Shown here: piece by piece, positions 33,395-42,056 of the stretch | How positions within the stretch are numbered: the stretch's first letter is position 1 | Layout of the letters: each line of letters starts with the position of its first letter | Assembly: GCA_900315695.1 (NCBI GenBank) | Contig: ONAE01000006.1 | Location: 1 to 49,411 of the forward strand | Length of the DNA: 49,411 nt | Direction of reading: 5' to 3' | Source of the DNA: an uncultured Prevotella sp. | GTDB taxonomy: Bacteria > Bacteroidota > Bacteroidia > Bacteroidales > Bacteroidaceae | Program-made: the position numbers and the translations under genes | Notes under the pieces: model-generated | Seen by the model: the letters and a program-made list of their open reading frames with translations, nothing else | Databases searched by the model: none | What the model was told of the DNA's origin: nothing

Positions 33395-33871
33395 TTAGAA
33401 CTTGGCCATTTTGATGGCGACTACTGCACATTCGTCACCTTTATTACCTAACTTACCACCTGCCCGATCCTGAGCCTGCTGAAGGTTATCCGTCGTGAGC
33501 AGACCATAGATGACAGGGATATTGCTGGTGGCATTCAAACGGGCGATACCCTCGGTGACGCCCTGACAGATGTAATCGAAATGAGGCGTCTCCCCACGGA
33601 TCACAGAACCCAGGATGATCACGGCATCATAACCATCGTTGAGCGTCATCTGATGCGCCCCATAGATCAGCTCAAACGAGCCGGGCACCGTCTTCACATG
33701 AATATTCTCAGGCAGCGCACCATGACGTTCGAGGGTGCTGACACAACCATCCAAGAGTGCACCGGTGATCTCAGGATTCCATTCTGCCACCACCACACCA
33801 AAGATCATGTTTGAGGCATCGGGGACTTTCGAGAAATCGTAGTCACTCAGGTTATGCATTGCAGTAGCCAT
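33395..33871 (-). CDS. ribH: 6,7-dimethyl-8-ribityllumazine synthase
   Basis: A 158-residue lumazine synthase, the penultimate step of riboflavin synthesis, which condenses the ribitylamino-uracil with dihydroxybutanone phosphate. Typical parts are [20 protein letters not shown] (Trp at the substrate site), [37 protein letters not shown] with the catalytic His, and [18 protein letters not shown]. The enzyme normally forms pentamers or icosahedral shells. It lies 19 nt after the TPR gene. The short N-terminal extension before FGVV is normal for the group. Confidence 0.95.
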   Translation of the reverse strand: MATAMHNLSDYDFSKVPDASNMIFGVVVAEWNPEITGALLDGCVSTLERHGALPENIHVKTVPGSFELIYGAHQMTLNDGYDAVIILGSVIRGETPHFDYICQGVTEGIARLNATSNIPVIYGLLTTDNLQQAQDRAGGKLGNKGDECAVVAIKMAKF

Positions 33872-33890
33872 AACTGTCTATATCTATCTA

Positions 33891-34574
33891 TTACTTGTTA
33901 GAAACGCGCTCGATGTATGCATCGATGGTCTGAGACTGCATGGAGTTGAAGTACTTCTCCTTAACCGTCTGATACAGCTTCAAAGCCTCATCGTTCTTAC
34001 CCTGACTCTCGAGGATCTCACCAGCCTGCACCAGGAAGGTGGGAGAGAGTGAGTTGTTGTCGGCCATCTCTGCAGCCTTCTTCAGATTGGTAACAGCCTT
34101 ATCGAGCTGGTTCAGGTGGGCATAAGCATTACCCAGTGCACCTACGGCAGCAGGAGATACCATCGCATCGTCGACACCATCATAAGCCTCCAGGAACTTC
34201 GCAGCGGCTTCCCACTTACCCAACTGGGCATTGCAGAGACCTGCATAGAGGTTGGCCAGGTTACCAGCCGCTGTTGTGCTATACTCGTCGGCGAGTTTCG
34301 CAAAGCCCTTGTAGCCTGTGCTGTCGCCCTCGAGTGCCTGCTGGAAGAGACCCTGTGCGAAATAATCCTGACCCTTGGCAATGGCGGTAGAAGCCTTCTG
34401 CTCTCTGGGTTCTGAGATATAAGTCTTGTAAAGAACTGCACCGACGATGATGACAATGATAGCCAGTACGACGGCGATAATAGCCTTCTTATACTTCAGG
34501 AAGAAGGCCTCACTCTGATTCAGTGTCTGCTCCATTGTAGGGGCAGCCTGCTGTTGATTTGTTGTATTTGCCAT
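33891..34574 (-). CDS. TPR-repeat membrane-anchored protein (YfgM-like)
   Basis: A 227-residue protein with a cytoplasmic N-terminus rich in Gln, a single membrane helix (AIIAVVLAIIVIIVGAVLY) and a periplasmic series of tetratricopeptide-like repeats (GNLANLYAGLCNAQLGKW, ALGNAYAHLNQLDKAV, LVQAGEILESQGKNDEALKL). The plan matches the YfgM/TPR_21 type proteins that help protein folding or secretion across the inner membrane. The exact partner in Bacteroidales is not known to me. First gene of the operon with ribH and xth, with a divergent promoter shared with the recF side. Confidence 0.8.
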   Translation of the reverse strand: MANTTNQQQAAPTMEQTLNQSEAFFLKYKKAIIAVVLAIIVIIVGAVLYKTYISEPREQKASTAIAKGQDYFAQGLFQQALEGDSTGYKGFAKLADEYSTTAAGNLANLYAGLCNAQLGKWEAAAKFLEAYDGVDDAMVSPAAVGALGNAYAHLNQLDKAVTNLKKAAEMADNNSLSPTFLVQAGEILESQGKNDEALKLYQTVKEKYFNSMQSQTIDAYIERVSNK

Positions 34575-34608
34575 TATAATTTATGTATTAATTTTCGAAA
34601 ATCGGGTG

Positions 34609-34616
34609 CAAAGTTA
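34609..34616 (-). promoter_or_regulatory. Promoter box TAACTTTG for TPR-ribH-xth
   Basis: A TAnnTTTG match 34 nt before the ATG at 34574. The -33 element is weak. It diverges from the recF promoter. Confidence 0.6.
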
Positions 34617-34665
34617 CAACAAATTTTAGACATAAGAACATAAGTACATATTTTTTTTAATTTCT

Positions 34666-34697
34666 TTTGGTATTTTGCTCGCTTATTAGTAACTTTG
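34666..34697 (+). promoter_or_regulatory. Promoter of recF, nearly leaderless
   Basis: TTTG (34666-34669), 20 nt, TAACTTTG (34690-34697). Only CCCCC-like 5 nt separate the box from the ATG at 34703, so the message would begin at or beside the start codon. Confidence 0.75.
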
Positions 34698-34702
34698 CCC
34701 CC

Positions 34703-35788
34703 ATGATTCTCGAAAAACTGTCGCTTATCAATTACAAGAACATCAGAGCAGCCAATCTGGAGTTGTCATCAAAGATCAACTGCCTGATCGGTCAGAATGG
34801 TGTGGGAAAGACCAATGTGCTGGATGCCATCTACTTCCTCTCGTTCTGTCACTCTGCGAGCAATCCCATCGACTCACAGGTGATCACACACGACGAGGGC
34901 TTCTTCCTGATTGAGGGCACCTATCAGGAGGAGCTCTGCATCTCCTGCGGCATGAAAAGGGGCACCAAGAAACACTTTAAGCGCAATAAGAAAGAATACA
35001 AACGACTGTCGGAGCATATCGGATTGATCCCCCTGGTGATGATTTCGCCCTCAGACACCCTCCTGATTGAGGGGGGCAGCGAGGATCGCCGGAAACTGAT
35101 GGATGTGGTGATCTCGCAATATGACCGCAGCTACATCGACGCGATGAACCGCTATAACAAGGCCCTGCTGCAGCGCAACACGATGCTGAAGCAGGAGGAG
35201 GAACCAGACCCGGAGGTGCTGAGTCTGTGGGAAGAACAGATGGCCATCGAAGGGGAGCGTATCTTTACCTGCCGGGATGCCTTTGTGAAAGCCCTCACCC
35301 CCGTGTTTCAGCGGTATTATGAGACCATCTCAGGCAACAAGGAACAGGTGGAGATGACTTATATCTCCCACTGTCAGCGAGGTCCGCTGCTGGAGGTGAT
35401 CCAGCGGGATCGTCAGAAAGACCGCATCATGGGCTTCTCGCTGCATGGGGTGCATCGCGACGACCTGGTGTTCAGTCTGGGGGGACATCCCCTGAAGCGC
35501 GAGGGCAGTCAGGGACAACACAAGACGTTTGTGATTGCCCTGAAACTGGCACAGTTTGACTTCCTGAAACGCACCAACAACCAGACCACGCCCCTACTCC
35601 TGCTCGACGATATCTTCGACAAGCTCGATGCAGACCGCGTGGAGCAGATTGTGAAACTCGTGGCCAGCGATGAGTTCGGACAGATCTTTATCACAGACAC
35701 CAATCGCGATCATCTGGATCAGATCCTGAGCAGGACCTCACATGACTATCGCATCTTCCACGTAGAAAACGGCAACATCCATGTTTAG
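34703..35788 (+). CDS. recF: DNA replication/repair protein RecF
   Basis: A 361-residue SMC-like ATPase that loads RecA at gaps. The ATG at 34703 is chosen because MILEKLSLINYKNIRAANLE matches family N-termini; an earlier in-frame ATG at 34667 precedes the promoter box. Walker A is CLIGQNGVGKTNVLDAIYFL, the ABC-type signature region is LKREGSQGQHKTFVIALKLA, and Walker B is TPLLLLDDIFDKLD. Full length. The 3' end overlaps the DUF721 gene by 8 nt, the usual recF-DUF721 pairing of Bacteroidetes. Confidence 0.95.
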   Translation: MILEKLSLINYKNIRAANLELSSKINCLIGQNGVGKTNVLDAIYFLSFCHSASNPIDSQVITHDEGFFLIEGTYQEELCISCGMKRGTKKHFKRNKKEYKRLSEHIGLIPLVMISPSDTLLIEGGSEDRRKLMDVVISQYDRSYIDAMNRYNKALLQRNTMLKQEEEPDPEVLSLWEEQMAIEGERIFTCRDAFVKALTPVFQRYYETISGNKEQVEMTYISHCQRGPLLEVIQRDRQKDRIMGFSLHGVHRDDLVFSLGGHPLKREGSQGQHKTFVIALKLAQFDFLKRTNNQTTPLLLLDDIFDKLDADRVEQIVKLVASDEFGQIFITDTNRDHLDQILSRTSHDYRIFHVENGNIHV

Positions 35789-36071
35789 AAAAGAAGTCAA
35801 GAACATCGGTGAACTGATCCTGAAGAATCTCAGGGCACAGGGACTGGAGACACCGCTTCAACAGAAGCGGCTGATAGCAGCCTGGCCTGAGGTGATGGGG
35901 GAGCTGATTGCCGGTTACACCCAAGACCTGTATATCAAGAACCAGACCTTAAACGTGAGACTGAGCAATCCGGCCCTCAGGGCAGATCTCTCGATGATGA
36001 GACCTGAGATTGTGAAGAAACTGAATGAGGCCGTCGGCAGTCAGGTGATTGCCGAGATCCGTTTCTGCTAA
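35781..36071 (+). CDS. DUF721 (DciA-like) protein
   Basis: A 96-residue protein with the DUF721 pattern: ELILKNLRAQGLETPLQQKR, IAAWPEVMGELIAGYTQDLY and a terminal beta-rich part LNVRLSNPALRADLSMMRPE. DUF721/DciA proteins help load the replicative helicase in many bacteria that lack DnaC. The small Bacteroidetes versions are thought to be related, but the role is inferred. It overlaps recF by 8 nt and converges on the cyclo-ligase gene, whose stop it overlaps by 4 nt. Confidence 0.85.
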   Translation: MFRKEVKNIGELILKNLRAQGLETPLQQKRLIAAWPEVMGELIAGYTQDLYIKNQTLNVRLSNPALRADLSMMRPEIVKKLNEAVGSQVIAEIRFC

Positions 36072-36589
36072 ACCACCCTATCTACCGCCACATCATGGGC
36101 ATCGACAGGCACTTCGGCTACTTTCTGGAAGTCGAAGCAGACCCCAATGGTCTTCCCCCGGAAGGCAGACAGGAAACGATCGTAATACCCCTTCCCCCTG
36201 CCTAAACGATGGCCTTGGGCATCAAAAGCCAAGCCCGGAATGAGGGCGATATCAATCTGATCGGCCGCTGTAAAGGTTTCGCCGATGGGCTCCATGATAT
36301 GATAGGCCCCTTCGCTGAGAGAGGCGCGACCGGTGTAGCGGCGCAGTTCTATGGTCGCATCATCCAGCACCTTCGGCAACAAGACGGTCTTACCCGCTGC
36401 CACCAGTTCATCCAGCAAAGCATGGGTATCCACCTCATCGGGCAAGGAATCATAAGCCAGAATCACCTTGGCGTCACCAAGCAGCGGGCGCAGGCGCTCA
36501 AGGACCGAAAGCGACAGCTGCGCCAACTGTTGGGGCGTGAACTGTCGCTTCTGTTGTGAGATAGATCTTCTGAGTTCGGCTTTAAGCAT
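36068..36589 (-). CDS. 5-formyltetrahydrofolate cyclo-ligase
   Basis: A 173-residue enzyme (MTHFS) converting 5-formyl-THF to 5,10-methenyl-THF with ATP. The ATG at 36589 gives MLKAELRRSISQQKRQF, the standard N-terminal helix; longer frames extend into the protease gene. Motifs are ILAYDSLPDEVDTHALLDEL, LLPKV, IPGLAFDAQGHRLGRGKGYY followed by DRFL, and VPVDAHDVAVDRVV near the end. It overlaps the S41 protease gene by 8 nt and is the last gene of that operon. Confidence 0.9.
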   Translation of the reverse strand: MLKAELRRSISQQKRQFTPQQLAQLSLSVLERLRPLLGDAKVILAYDSLPDEVDTHALLDELVAAGKTVLLPKVLDDATIELRRYTGRASLSEGAYHIMEPIGETFTAADQIDIALIPGLAFDAQGHRLGRGKGYYDRFLSAFRGKTIGVCFDFQKVAEVPVDAHDVAVDRVV

Positions 36590-38222
36590 GATGAGATGCT
36601 GCGGCTTCTGGTTTCTTGGGGAAAGCATCGCCATTCTTAAAGAGCCTCAAGGTCTCGATGATGGCAGGATCGTCCTGATTGAGATATTCCGTCCAGGCCT
36701 GTTCGTTGAGGATATTATAGATGATACGGCTATTCACGAAACGCTCCAAGAGCTTACGCGACTTCTGGATCATCAGATTACGGCGCTTCAGGCCGTTCTT
36801 ATCCGCATAGGCCACAAACTTCTCCAGCGTGTTCTGGCTCTTCAGGTAACGCTCCATCTCCCACACATCCTCCATCTTACTGAGCCGGGCACGGTTCTCG
36901 TCGGTATAGGTATAGGCAAACTGCAGGATCAGACCCGACATCGTGGCCTCCTTATAATAAGAGGTCATATCTACCGTATCCTCAGGGATGAAGATATCCG
37001 GTGTGATACCACCACCGCCATAGACCGTACGGCCATTGCTGGTGTGATAGGCGGGACCTGTATGTTTGATGCTGTCCTGTGAGAAGAACTCACCATGCTT
37101 GTAACGTTTCATCCAGTCGCCCTCATAGTCCTCTCCATCGGCATAAGGTTTCTGGATGCAACGGCCTGAGGGGGTATAGTAACGGGCAATGGTCAGGCGG
37201 ATCATCGAGTGGTCGGAGAACTCCATTGGTTTCTGAACCAGACCTTTACCAAAGGAGCGACGCCCTATGATCGTGCCCCGGTCATTATCCTGGATGGCAC
37301 CAGCCAAAATCTCGGCAGCAGAAGCCGAGCTCTCATCCACCAGCACCACCAAGGGGATCTGCTGGTAAGAGCCACGTCCGTCGGCCTTATAGTCCTGACG
37401 GGGATAGCGGCGTCCTTCGGTATAGACAATCAGCTGTCCCTTCGACAGGAACTCATTCGCAATCTGAACCGCTGACTCCAGATAACCGCCCGTGTTGCCC
37501 CGCAGGTCGATCGCCAGACTGGAGAAGCCACGCTGGGAGAGCTTCGCCAAGGCAATCAGCAGTTCAGGATAGGTGTTCTCACCGAAGTTCTTGATCCTGA
37601 TATAGCCCGTCTCATCGTCGAGCATATAACTGGCTGTGACACTCTTGGTGGGAATCTCACCACGCGTCACTATGATATGGCGGATCTTCTGTTCACCATA
37701 ACGGATTACACCCAACTTCACCTTCGTGTCCTTCGGACCTTTCAGCCGATGCATCGCCTCCGCATTGGTGACCTTCTTACCCACAAACACAGAGTCATCG
37801 ACCTCGACAATCTTATCGCCTGCCAGCACACCTGCCCTTTCCGCAGGACCATTGCCAATGACATTCTGTACACGGATGGTGTCCTGACGAATGGTAAACT
37901 CAATGCCGATGCCCGAGAAAGAGCCCCGCAAGTCATCGTTGGCAATCTCACCGTCACGGGCTGTGATATAGACAGAATGGGGATCGAGCTCACTCAGGAT
38001 CTGGGGCATCGCCTTCTCCACCAAGTCATTGACGTTCACAGTATCCACATACTGATCGTCGATGATATGCAACAGGTTGTTGAGCTTGTTACCGCTGGAG
38101 TTGATGATGTTCAGGCGGTTGCCTGAGAAATGGTTGGCATAAAACGAGCCAATCAGAATACCGATGACCACACAGATGGCCATCCAAAGTGGTGTAAAAC
38201 GGATATGCTTGTTATTAGTCAT
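36582..38222 (-). CDS. S41-family C-terminal processing protease (CtpA-like)
   Basis: A 546-residue membrane-anchored protease. It starts with a short cytoplasmic part and one hydrophobic helix (FTPLWMAICVVIGILIGSFY). A PDZ domain includes GIEFTIRQDTIRVQNVIGNG and GVLAGDKIVEVDDSVFVG. The catalytic core has LAIDLRGNTGGYLESAVQIA, the nucleophile Ser in VLVDESSASAAEILAGAIQD and the Lys in GRRSFGKGLVQ. Such enzymes trim or degrade periplasmic proteins. The C-terminal 130 residues are helical and conserved in Bacteroidetes copies. The gap to the deaminase gene is 9 nt. Confidence 0.92.
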   Translation of the reverse strand: MTNNKHIRFTPLWMAICVVIGILIGSFYANHFSGNRLNIINSSGNKLNNLLHIIDDQYVDTVNVNDLVEKAMPQILSELDPHSVYITARDGEIANDDLRGSFSGIGIEFTIRQDTIRVQNVIGNGPAERAGVLAGDKIVEVDDSVFVGKKVTNAEAMHRLKGPKDTKVKLGVIRYGEQKIRHIIVTRGEIPTKSVTASYMLDDETGYIRIKNFGENTYPELLIALAKLSQRGFSSLAIDLRGNTGGYLESAVQIANEFLSKGQLIVYTEGRRYPRQDYKADGRGSYQQIPLVVLVDESSASAAEILAGAIQDNDRGTIIGRRSFGKGLVQKPMEFSDHSMIRLTIARYYTPSGRCIQKPYADGEDYEGDWMKRYKHGEFFSQDSIKHTGPAYHTSNGRTVYGGGGITPDIFIPEDTVDMTSYYKEATMSGLILQFAYTYTDENRARLSKMEDVWEMERYLKSQNTLEKFVAYADKNGLKRRNLMIQKSRKLLERFVNSRIIYNILNEQAWTEYLNQDDPAIIETLRLFKNGDAFPKKPEAAASHHA

Positions 38223-38231
38223 GTGCTGAAT

Positions 38232-38669
38232 TTATTTGGTTGAGTTCACATCGAGATAGACCACTTCAATGCCTGCCCGGCGCAACAGGTCAATCCCATC
38301 GGTGAGCCGATACTGCTCGCCATAGACCACCCGACGGATACCCGCCTGGATGATCAGTTTGGCACACTCGATACAAGGAGATGCCGTGATATAGATGGTA
38401 GCCCCGTCGCTATTGTTACTGCTACGGGCCAGTTTGGTGATCGCATTAGCCTCAGCATGAAGCACATAAGGCTTGGTGACGTTGTTCTCGTCCTCACACA
38501 CATTCTCAAAACCACTGGGCGTACCATTGTAGCCGTCGCTGATGATCATCTTGTCCTTCACCACCAGGGCACCAACCTGCCGGCGTACACAATAGGAGTT
38601 TTCTGCCCACACGCGCGCCATCTTCAGATAGCGCATGTCCAGTTTCAGTTGTTTATCGTTTGATTCCAT
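38232..38669 (-). CDS. dCMP deaminase family protein
   Basis: A 145-residue zinc deaminase (ComEB/dCMP deaminase type), converting dCMP to dUMP. The zinc motifs are both present: HAEANAITKLARSS (His and catalytic Glu) and ASPCIECAKLIIQAGIRRVV (two Cys). The extra DGYNGTPSGFENVCEDEN loop is typical of dCMP deaminases rather than cytidine or tRNA deaminases. The start overlaps the end of the M3 peptidase gene by 17 nt. Confidence 0.92.
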   Translation of the reverse strand: MESNDKQLKLDMRYLKMARVWAENSYCVRRQVGALVVKDKMIISDGYNGTPSGFENVCEDENNVTKPYVLHAEANAITKLARSSNNSDGATIYITASPCIECAKLIIQAGIRRVVYGEQYRLTDGIDLLRRAGIEVVYLDVNSTK

Positions 38670-40722
38670 TGCGTTTTAATAATGCATCGATAGTGGGTTC
38701 GCCACCACGAAAACGTTTATATAATGTCATGGGGTTCTCGGTTCCTCCCTTCGAGAGGATATTGTCCCGGAAGCTCTGGGCCGTCTGCTGGTTGAATATG
38801 CCATGTTTCTTGAACACGCTGAAGGCATCGGCCTCCAGCACCTCAGCCCACTTGTAGCTGTAATAGCCGGCAGCATAGCCGCCTGCCATGATGTGAGAGA
38901 ACTGCACCGTCATACAGGTGTCAGGCAGCTGGGGCATCACCATCGCCTTCTCCCAGGCTTTCTTCTCAAAGGTGATGATATCGTCGGTAAACGCCTCCTT
39001 CTTCGTGTAATAGGCCATATCGAGCAAGCCGAAGCTCACCTGTCGCATACAGGCATAGGCCACGTTGAAGTTACGGCTCCGCACAATCCTGCGAATCAAT
39101 TCATCAGGCAGCGGCTCACCCGTCTGGTAATGGCAGGCGAAGGTACGCAGGAACTCCTTCTCGATGGCGAAGTTCTCCATGAACTGCGAGGGCAGCTCCA
39201 CAAAGTCCCACCACACATTCGTGCCACTCAGACTCTCGAAACGCGTATTGGCAAACATCCCGTGCAGCGCGTGGCCGAACTCATGGAGGAAGGTCTCCAC
39301 CTCACCCAATGTCAACAGGGCAGGCTTCTCTTCCGTAGGTTTCGTGAGGTTCATCACCACACTCACATGCGGACGGTTGTTCACCCCCTTGCGGTCGATC
39401 CACTGCCCCTGGTATTCCGTCATCCAGGCCCCACCCTGCTTACCTTTTCGCGGATGGAAGTCGGCATAGAACACCGCGAGATAGGAGCCATCCTTATCAA
39501 ACACCTCGTATGCCTTCACGTCAGGATGATAGACGGGAATCGCCGGATTCTCCTTGAAGGTGATACCATAGAGACGGTTAGCCAGCCCGAAGACACCGTC
39601 GATTACCTTCGACAGCTCGAAATAGGGGCGCAGCATCTCTGCATCGATGTTATAACGCTTCAGCTTCAGCTTATGGGCATAGAAGCTTAAATCCCACGGT
39701 TCTAACTGAAAGTCCTTGCCCTCCAACTGGCGGGCCATCTTCTCGATCTCCTTCACCTCCTTGATGGCAGTGGGCTTATAGGCTTTCACGAGATCGTTCA
39801 GCAGCTTATACACACTACGTACATTGCCCGCCATACGGTGCTTCAGCACATAGTCGGCATAGGTCTTGTGACCCAACAACTGAGCCAGTTCACGGCGCAG
39901 GTTGATCAGGCGCTTACAGATCTCGATATTGTTTTCCGTATTGTCGTGGATACACTCCGTGTTCTTTGCCATATACAGCTGACGACGCAGGTCGCGCTGC
40001 GTGCTGTAAGTCATAAACGGTGAGTAGCTGGGGAAGTCGAGGGTAAAGACCCAGCCCTCCTTCTCCTGTTCCTTCGCAGCCAGGGCTGCTGCCTCACGGG
40101 CCGTGTCAGGCAGTCCATCGAGTTGAGCCTCATCAGTGATATGCAGCGTAAAGGCCTTGTTCTCTTTCAACAGATTCTGAGAGAACTGCAGACTGAGCAT
40201 CGAAGCCTCCTCGGTCAACTGGCGCAGACGCTCCTTACCGGCAGCATCCAACAGGGCACCACTACGTACAAAACCATCGTAGCAGTTATCGAGCAACATC
40301 TTCTCCTCAGGTGTCAGCTTCCGATGATGCCGGTGTACGTACTGGATACGCTCGAACAATTTCTCGTTCAGGCGGATATCATTGGCATGCTTCGTTAGGA
40401 TCGGACTCATCTTCTGTGCCAGTGCATCCATCTCATCGTTTGTCTCGGCAGAGAGCAGATTGAAGAACACTGTAGAGACACGTCCCAGCAGATCATAGTA
40501 ATGCTCACCGTCTTTCTCATCATCCACGTTGATGATGGTATTGTCGAAGGTCGGTTTATCGGGGTTGTTGATGATCTTATCGATCTGTTCATCATCACGG
40601 CGGATACCCTCCAGCATCGCCTCCTCGAAATCCTCTAAGCGGATACGGTCGAAGGGGGCCACGTCATGGGGCGTATCATACGGTAGGAAAAATGGATTCT
40701 TTCTCTCTTGTTGTTCATTCAT
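38653..40722 (-). CDS. M3-family oligopeptidase (Dcp/OpdA-like)
   Basis: A 689-residue zinc metallopeptidase from the ATG at 40722 (MNEQQERKNPFFLPYDTPHD); an ATG ten codons upstream lies too close to the promoter. The N-terminal alpha domain has FDRIRLEDFEEAMLEGIRRD. The zinc site is EVETFLHEFGHALHGMFANT with HExxH, followed by the downstream Glu in the WWDFVELPSQFMENFAIE region. It lacks a signal peptide and so is probably cytoplasmic, degrading short peptides. First gene of the operon with dCMP deaminase, S41 protease and cyclo-ligase. Confidence 0.93.
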   Translation of the reverse strand: MNEQQERKNPFFLPYDTPHDVAPFDRIRLEDFEEAMLEGIRRDDEQIDKIINNPDKPTFDNTIINVDDEKDGEHYYDLLGRVSTVFFNLLSAETNDEMDALAQKMSPILTKHANDIRLNEKLFERIQYVHRHHRKLTPEEKMLLDNCYDGFVRSGALLDAAGKERLRQLTEEASMLSLQFSQNLLKENKAFTLHITDEAQLDGLPDTAREAAALAAKEQEKEGWVFTLDFPSYSPFMTYSTQRDLRRQLYMAKNTECIHDNTENNIEICKRLINLRRELAQLLGHKTYADYVLKHRMAGNVRSVYKLLNDLVKAYKPTAIKEVKEIEKMARQLEGKDFQLEPWDLSFYAHKLKLKRYNIDAEMLRPYFELSKVIDGVFGLANRLYGITFKENPAIPVYHPDVKAYEVFDKDGSYLAVFYADFHPRKGKQGGAWMTEYQGQWIDRKGVNNRPHVSVVMNLTKPTEEKPALLTLGEVETFLHEFGHALHGMFANTRFESLSGTNVWWDFVELPSQFMENFAIEKEFLRTFACHYQTGEPLPDELIRRIVRSRNFNVAYACMRQVSFGLLDMAYYTKKEAFTDDIITFEKKAWEKAMVMPQLPDTCMTVQFSHIMAGGYAAGYYSYKWAEVLEADAFSVFKKHGIFNQQTAQSFRDNILSKGGTENPMTLYKRFRGGEPTIDALLKRNGIKR

Positions 40723-40749
40723 AACTAACATACTAACACATTCAGTCTG

Positions 40750-40781
40750 CAAAGGTACGGTTTCTTTTCCAATCCACCAAA
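40750..40781 (-). promoter_or_regulatory. Promoter of the M3 peptidase operon
   Basis: Minus strand TTTG (40781-40778), 20 nt, TACCTTTG (40757-40750), a full consensus match. The leader to the ATG at 40722 is about 20-25 nt. Confidence 0.8.
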
Positions 40782-40902
40782 AAAAACATCCAAAAGATAT
40801 TTTTTATGCAGGGTTTTACCCTGCAGGGGGCTTTCATTTCTTTCATCACTGAAAGAAACGAAACAAAGAAAGGTGCGTTTTGCAGGGCAAAGCCCTGCTG
40901 TT

Positions 40903-41100
40903 CTCCATCACCCCCAACCCCCTCTTCATAAGAAGGGGCTTCAGACCACTCCCCAAACCCCTCGCCAATCTCTGGCAAGGGGCTTAAACAGAAAGTCGCA
41001 GAGACCGACGACTTTCTGCGTCTTTTTGGTATGGCGGGACACGCCATATTTTTCACGCCGACTACGCTAAACGCTTGTCGTCGATTACCGTACTTCGTAC
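40903..41100 (+). repeat. 198-bp hairpin-rich repeat, copy 2
   Basis: Same order and same length as 32371-32568. Differences are mostly T/C or A/G. One pair is compensatory: the outer base pair of the second hairpin is T-A in copy 1 and C-G here (CCCCTCGCC with GGCAAGGGG). Similarity ends after CTTCGTAC. Confidence 0.85.
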
Positions 41101-41312
41101 TCCATGTTTTCTCGAATTTAATTCTCGAAAACATTCCGCACGAAGAGGTCTTTAGAGGGTGTACTATTATCGGAATCTTCTTCGATTCTTGTATCGCGAA
41201 GCGAGACAAGCAAATCGACATGAGATGCTGTTTGAGCGAAGCGAGTTCATCGAATGATTACGATAATCGGACAACCGGCCTCTGAGACAGGACGTTTTCG
41301 AGAATTATATTC

Positions 41313-41349
41313 GAGATCTCTCCATGCGCTACGCTTAGTCGAGATGACA
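41313..41349 (+). repeat. 29-bp repeat relative with an expanded centre (37 bp)
   Basis: It begins GAGATCTCTCCATGCGCTAC and ends AGTCGAGATGACA. The outer parts match 1727-1755 and 32315-32343; the centre is 8 nt longer. Confidence 0.65.
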
Positions 41350-41369
41350 GAGAGGGGGATCGGGGAATA

Positions 41370-42044
41370 CTACGACTGGATCAGGCGTTCGAGCTGGGGG
41401 ATGATGATTCGACCCCGATGGAGCTCTATGAGGCCCTCGTACTGCAACTGGTTCAGCACACGCGACACATTCAGACGACTGTCGTTCAACTCCTGTGCCA
41501 GACGTTCCATCAAGATGAAGAAAGTCTTGGAACCAGCAGGATAACTGCAGTGAGCTATCAGGAACCGGATCACCCGCTCACGCAAGGACTGAGGCGCACC
41601 ACGCCAGAGCTGTTGAGAGAGCTTCTGCGTCTGAGTGGCACAGTGGTTGACCATATTCAGACGGAACACGAGAAAGTCTTCCAACAGCTGCAACACCTCC
41701 TCCTTATCAATCGTAAACAGACTGACATCGCTCTGGGCAACCACATTCCTGGTATATCGCTGGTAATAGCCGAAGATAGCCTCCTGCTGGATGACATAAG
41801 GCGCCCCCATATGTTCCTGCACCGAGAAACTGCCATCATCAGCATGTTGCTCAACCCTCACCGTACCACTTATCACAAAAAGAAGTTGCTGACAAGGATC
41901 ACCTGCGGAAACGATACGCTTACCTGCCGACACTTTCGTAAAACCAAAACGGATATGTCCGGCCACAATCTCCAGATCGTCATGGCTCATACCCTGGAAA
42001 AGCGGGAACTGCAGCAGTTGGTCGTAGATTCTTAATGCTGGCAT
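41370..42044 (-). CDS. Crp/Fnr-family transcriptional regulator
   Basis: A 224-residue regulator from the ATG at 42044 (a TTG two codons upstream is possible). The N-terminal cyclic-nucleotide-binding-like domain has FPLFQGMSHDDLEIVAGHIR and QLLFVISGTVRVEQHADDGS. The C-terminal winged helix contains LAQELNDSRLNVSRVLNQLQ followed by YEGLIELHRGRIIIPQ. There is no Cys set for an Fe-S cluster, so it is not a classical FNR; the ligand is unknown. It lies 12 nt after apbE, the last gene of this operon, and could control redox or respiratory genes. Confidence 0.88.
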   Translation of the reverse strand: MPALRIYDQLLQFPLFQGMSHDDLEIVAGHIRFGFTKVSAGKRIVSAGDPCQQLLFVISGTVRVEQHADDGSFSVQEHMGAPYVIQQEAIFGYYQRYTRNVVAQSDVSLFTIDKEEVLQLLEDFLVFRLNMVNHCATQTQKLSQQLWRGAPQSLRERVIRFLIAHCSYPAGSKTFFILMERLAQELNDSRLNVSRVLNQLQYEGLIELHRGRIIIPQLERLIQS

Positions 42045-42056
42045 AGGCAATCTCTC

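Larger units (their letters stand above)
40782..41369. other. Gene-free, hairpin-rich intergenic block
   Basis: About 590 nt with no convincing gene. It holds a TGCAGGG/CCCTGCA hairpin (40807-40825), a GCAGGGC/GCCCTGC hairpin (40882-40898), the second copy of the 198-bp repeat (40903-41100), further inverted motifs such as CTTGTATCGC/GCGAGACAAG (about 41190-41212), and a 29-bp-repeat relative (41313-41349). An open frame across it on the minus strand looks spurious. Confidence 0.7.

Noticed and set aside
38803-39690. 295-codon plus-strand open frame
   Set aside because: Antisense shadow of the M3 peptidase, which carries its complete motif set.
40742-41221. 159-codon minus-strand open frame
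   Set aside because: It runs through the 198-bp repeat and the promoter of the M3 gene, has repeat-derived composition and no recognisable domain.
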